From assembly GCA_011051815.1 (NCBI GenBank), contig DRKK01000335.1:1-8920 (forward strand): a stretch of 8,920 nucleotides of DNA, written 5' to 3'. A program made the position numbers and the translations under genes. Positions 6,483 to 8,920 of the stretch are shown here, in pieces. Numbering within the stretch: the first letter of the stretch is position 1; every line of letters starts with the position of its first letter. Below the pieces are notes generated by a model, which was not told where the DNA came from, searched no databases, and saw only the letters and a program-made list of their open reading frames with translations. Source of the DNA: Sphingomonadales bacterium (GTDB taxonomy: Bacteria; Pseudomonadota; Alphaproteobacteria; Sphingomonadales; Emcibacteraceae).

Positions 6483-7421
6483 TTAAACCAGACTATTCTC
6501 TTTATACCATTTCAGGGTTTTGTTAAACCCTTGTTTCAAATTCGTTTCCGGTTTCCAGCCTGTCAAATCCATAACATGGGTCCCGCGACATACCCAGTCC
6601 GGGTGACATAATTCGTTGATTTTCTCTGGCGTAAGCATGGGGGTATAGCCGAATAATGTCGAAAATAAGACATTTGTGTGGCCAAAAATTTTCAGGGCTG
6701 TTTTCGGCACCGTAAATTTAAAAGGTTTATTTTGAAGAATATCGGCGGCAGTCTGATACATTTCATCTATTGAATAACCGTTTTCAGCCCCGTCATCCAC
6801 GTCCAGTATCTGGCCGTAACACTCTTTATGCCCGGCGACGGCAATCATGGCTAGGGCGAGATCGGGGGCGTAAATCCATGATGCCCTGTTATGGGCCCCG
6901 CCGGGGAAAGGGGCCATCCGAGCCGCAATGGATTTGAAAATCTTGAGGGTTTCCATATCCTCTGGTCCATAAATTCCGGGTGGGCGCAGGATCGTCCAGG
7001 GCATGTCGTTCGCGGCATTCGCCGTCAACATATCTTCGCCGTGACGCTTGCTGTTGGCATAGCTTGACAAGTGGGGTTCCCGCGCGGCGAGAGACGACAG
7101 AAGAATGAAATGGGGGTTTGATGGGCCTTTCCGGAGAATTTCCACGAGTGTTTTTACACTATGGCTGTTCACCCGGGTAAAATCAGATGTTTTCTTCGCT
7201 TTAATCAGGCCGGCCAGATGAAATACCACATCAACGCCGCTGACAAGCTGCTCAAGGGCTATCCTGTTTTCAAGGTCACCATCAATCCAGATCAGATTTT
7301 TGCTGTTTTTCTGTGGGCGGCGGGTCAAGGCCCTGACCTGATAACCGCTGGTAACCAGTGCTCGGACCAGATGCTTACCGACAAATCCGGTGGCACCGGT
7401 GACTGCGATATTTTTTGTCAT
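6483..7421 (-). CDS. cerR: NAD(P)-dependent ceramide reductase, extended short-chain dehydrogenase (CerR-type)
   Basis: A 312-residue protein of the NAD-dependent epimerase/dehydratase group. The N-terminus is a Rossmann fold with the dinucleotide loop TGATGFVG (8-15), an acidic GDLEN (48-52) and HLAG (68-71). The catalytic residues are Ser109/Ser110, Tyr121 and Lys125 in SSYANSK (119-125; Tyr codon 7059-7061), then LRPPGIYGP (145-153). No signal peptide is obvious. In Caulobacter the matching gene (CC_1164, cerR) is required for ceramide formation and reduces the keto group of the 3-keto intermediate. The bacterial order of steps is thought to place acylation before this reduction, unlike in eukaryotes. 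Annotation pipelines would call it a nucleotide-sugar epimerase; its place between acp and the acyl-ACP synthetase argues against that. It lies 48 nt downstream of the synthetase; the best ribosome site, AAGGA, is about 17 nt upstream of the ATG, so the start has weak support. Confidence 0.85.
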   Translation of the reverse strand: MTKNIAVTGATGFVGKHLVRALVTSGYQVRALTRRPQKNSKNLIWIDGDLENRIALEQLVSGVDVVFHLAGLIKAKKTSDFTRVNSHSVKTLVEILRKGPSNPHFILLSSLAAREPHLSSYANSKRHGEDMLTANAANDMPWTILRPPGIYGPEDMETLKIFKSIAARMAPFPGGAHNRASWIYAPDLALAMIAVAGHKECYGQILDVDDGAENGYSIDEMYQTAADILQNKPFKFTVPKTALKIFGHTNVLFSTLFGYTPMLTPEKINELCHPDWVCRGTHVMDLTGWKPETNLKQGFNKTLKWYKENSLV

Positions 7422-7469
7422 AGTAAAAAGCGGTCATCCTTGTTGGGCAAGAAATTACCGTTCTGTCCG

Positions 7470-8920
7470 TTACAGGATCAGATTGCCTTCAAGATATTGT
7501 TTTCTGGCCTTGACCCGGCTTAATTTTCCAGATGATGTACGGGGCAGGGACCGGGGCGGGATCAAGGCAACCACGGGGGAAATGCCCAACATGGAATGTA
7601 CGGTATCTTTGATTTTATGTTCCATTCTGGCCCGTTCATCTTCATCACGGGTGCGACATTGTACCAGAATTGCTGGAATTTCTTCGTCCTGATCACCGGG
7701 AATAGATACAGCGGCGGTGTCGCCTGAACGCAGGTCATCCAATTGTTCAACGGCCCATTCAATATCCTGCGGCCAGTGGTTCTTGCCATTAATGATAATA
7801 AGGTCTTTAATCCGGCCAATGATATAAAGGGAGCCTTCTTTCATATAGCCTATGTCACCGGTATCCAGCCATCCGTCCTCTGACAGGCAGCTTTTGGTCG
7901 CCTCCGGATCTTGAAAATACCCGGCCATGACGCTAGCGCCCCGCACGCACACCCGGCCAATTTGATATTCGCCGAGGTCGTTATTATCCTCATCGCGGAT
8001 TTCAAGCTCATATTCGGAAATGGGAATGCCGCAATTAACCACACTGCGGTAATTAGCACCACTGCCATTCACTTTGAATTTTTTCAGGCATTTTTCTTCG
8101 CCGGACAATACTTTTTCATGGACCAGATCAATTTCAAAACCGGTATCCAAACGGGCAAAGCTTACCGCCAAAGTGCATTCCGCCAAACCGTAGCTGGGGA
8201 CAAAGGTTGTTGCCCTGAAGCCGACATCAGTAAAGGTATCCAGAAAATTTGTGAGCACATCAGCCCTGATCATATCGCCGCCAATGCCCGCCACGCGCCA
8301 AGAGGATAAATCCAGATCGGCGATTTTGGTCGGGCTCGCCCGGCGGGTGCAGATGTCATAACCAAAGGTTGGGCTATAGGCCAATGTCCCCCGGTTTTTT
8401 GAGATCAGCCTTAACCATTGCAGGGGCCTGCGGGCAAAGGCCTCGGTCGCCAGATAATCAGTGGTCACCTGATTGGCTATGGGCGACAGCAAGGTACCAA
8501 CCAGCCCCATGTCATGATAGAAAGGCAACCAGGATACGGCCCGGTCATCATCATTAAGCATCATGCCTTCGCCGCCGATACCAATACAGTTGGCCATGAG
8601 TGACTTATGGGTCACTGCAACGCCGTGGGGAAAACGGGTGCTGCCGGATGAATATTGCAGATAAGCCAGATCTTCGGGAATCGCTTCGGGTAGCGTGATG
8701 CTTTTTATTTCTTTGAGCGAGGCTTGTGCTTCAAATGTGGTGGAGGTGCCGACAAATTTCATTTTTTTCAGGCCGGATGTAGCCTCGTCCAACAGAGGCA
8801 GCATATAGGAGGCCGAAACGGCCACCGAGGCGCCGCAACTTTTCATCTGTTGATTTAATTGGCTGGTATATCCCTCACGACCGCCGAAAGACGTGGGCAG
8901 GGGCAGGGGAACCGGCAGCA
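7470..8920 (-). CDS. aasR: Fatty acyl-ACP synthetase (FAAL-like adenylating enzyme, AasR-type), 5' end missing
   Basis: The frame is open from the stop at 7470-7472 to the right edge, giving about 482 residues. The ATG at 8844-8846 is internal, since family-like sequence (LPTSFGGREGY) precedes it. Numbering from that Met: ATP loop YSSGST (65-70), WLPFYHDMGLVG (106-117), FGYDICTRR (161-169), YGLAECT (219-225), DTGD (328-331), hinge region GRIKDLIIINGKN (344-356) with NHWPQDIE (356-363), and the catalytic lysine Lys441 in PRTSSGKLSR (435-444). The NHxPQDIE, YDxCxRR and GGREGY elements are typical of fatty acyl-AMP ligases, which hand acyl adenylate to a carrier protein instead of CoA. The Caulobacter counterpart (CC_1165, AasR) charges AcpR with hexadecanoate for Spt. 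First visible gene of the aasR-cerR-acp-spt operon; the operon promoter lies beyond the window. Confidence 0.87.
   Translation of the reverse strand, partial: LPVPLPLPTSFGGREGYTSQLNQQMKSCGASVAVSASYMLPLLDEATSGLKKMKFVGTSTTFEAQASLKEIKSITLPEAIPEDLAYLQYSSGSTRFPHGVAVTHKSLMANCIGIGGEGMMLNDDDRAVSWLPFYHDMGLVGTLLSPIANQVTTDYLATEAFARRPLQWLRLISKNRGTLAYSPTFGYDICTRRASPTKIADLDLSSWRVAGIGGDMIRADVLTNFLDTFTDVGFRATTFVPSYGLAECTLAVSFARLDTGFEIDLVHEKVLSGEEKCLKKFKVNGSGANYRSVVNCGIPISEYELEIRDEDNNDLGEYQIGRVCVRGASVMAGYFQDPEATKSCLSEDGWLDTGDIGYMKEGSLYIIGRIKDLIIINGKNHWPQDIEWAVEQLDDLRSGDTAAVSIPGDQDEEIPAILVQCRTRDEDERARMEHKIKDTVHSMLGISPVVALIPPRSLPRTSSGKLSRVKARKQYLEGNLIL

Noticed and set aside
5416..6486. Long plus-strand open frame of 356 codons opposite spt and acp
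   Set aside because: It lies antisense to two genes with clear catalytic motifs, shows no recognisable domain, and is explained by codon bias on the opposite strand.
6479..6490. Perfect 12-bp palindrome TGGTTTAAACCA covering the cerR stop codon
   Set aside because: Too short for a terminator stem, without a loop or T tract, and partly fixed by the coding sequence; no reason to see it as more than chance.

Overview
The window is a gene-dense stretch of a Gram-negative chromosome, most likely from an alphaproteobacterium. It encodes LptF/LptG-type permeases, a DUF502 membrane protein, and the serine palmitoyltransferase / dedicated ACP / acyl-ACP synthetase / reductase set that is best known from Caulobacter and other sphingolipid-making proteobacteria. 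Base composition looks close to balanced by eye, so this is not one of the very GC-rich members. Genus cannot be read from the sequence. No tRNA, rRNA, CRISPR array, insertion sequence or phage gene was seen, and no gene-free stretch exceeds about 160 bases.

Left part (1-3857, all on the minus strand, transcribed right to left): lptF, lptG, a GNAT-fold acyltransferase that is the best candidate for the bacterial ceramide synthase, and the start of a DUF502 membrane protein cut by the left edge. lptF and lptG are 1 nt apart, the acyltransferase follows after 23 nt, and DUF502 after 74 nt. A 159-bp gap (3858-4016) holds a likely lptF promoter.

Centre (4017-4985, plus strand): a diverged diacylglycerol/ceramide-kinase-fold protein. 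It diverges from lptF and converges on spt, overlapping it by 17 bp.

Right part (4969-8920, all on the minus strand): a four-gene operon in the order acyl-ACP synthetase (5' end beyond the right edge), NAD(P)-dependent ceramide reductase CerR, acyl carrier protein, and serine palmitoyltransferase Spt.

Together the genes suggest an almost self-contained sphingolipid locus. A fatty acid is activated and loaded on the dedicated ACP. Spt condenses it with serine to 3-ketosphinganine, the GNAT protein N-acylates the base, and CerR reduces the keto group to give dihydroceramide. The kinase-fold protein may then phosphorylate the lipid. The LptF/LptG pair is either the normal lipopolysaccharide exporter or, more interestingly, a copy tied to moving sphingolipids to the outer membrane. 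Identity of the Spt operon is secure; the ceramide-synthase, kinase-substrate and export assignments are inferences.
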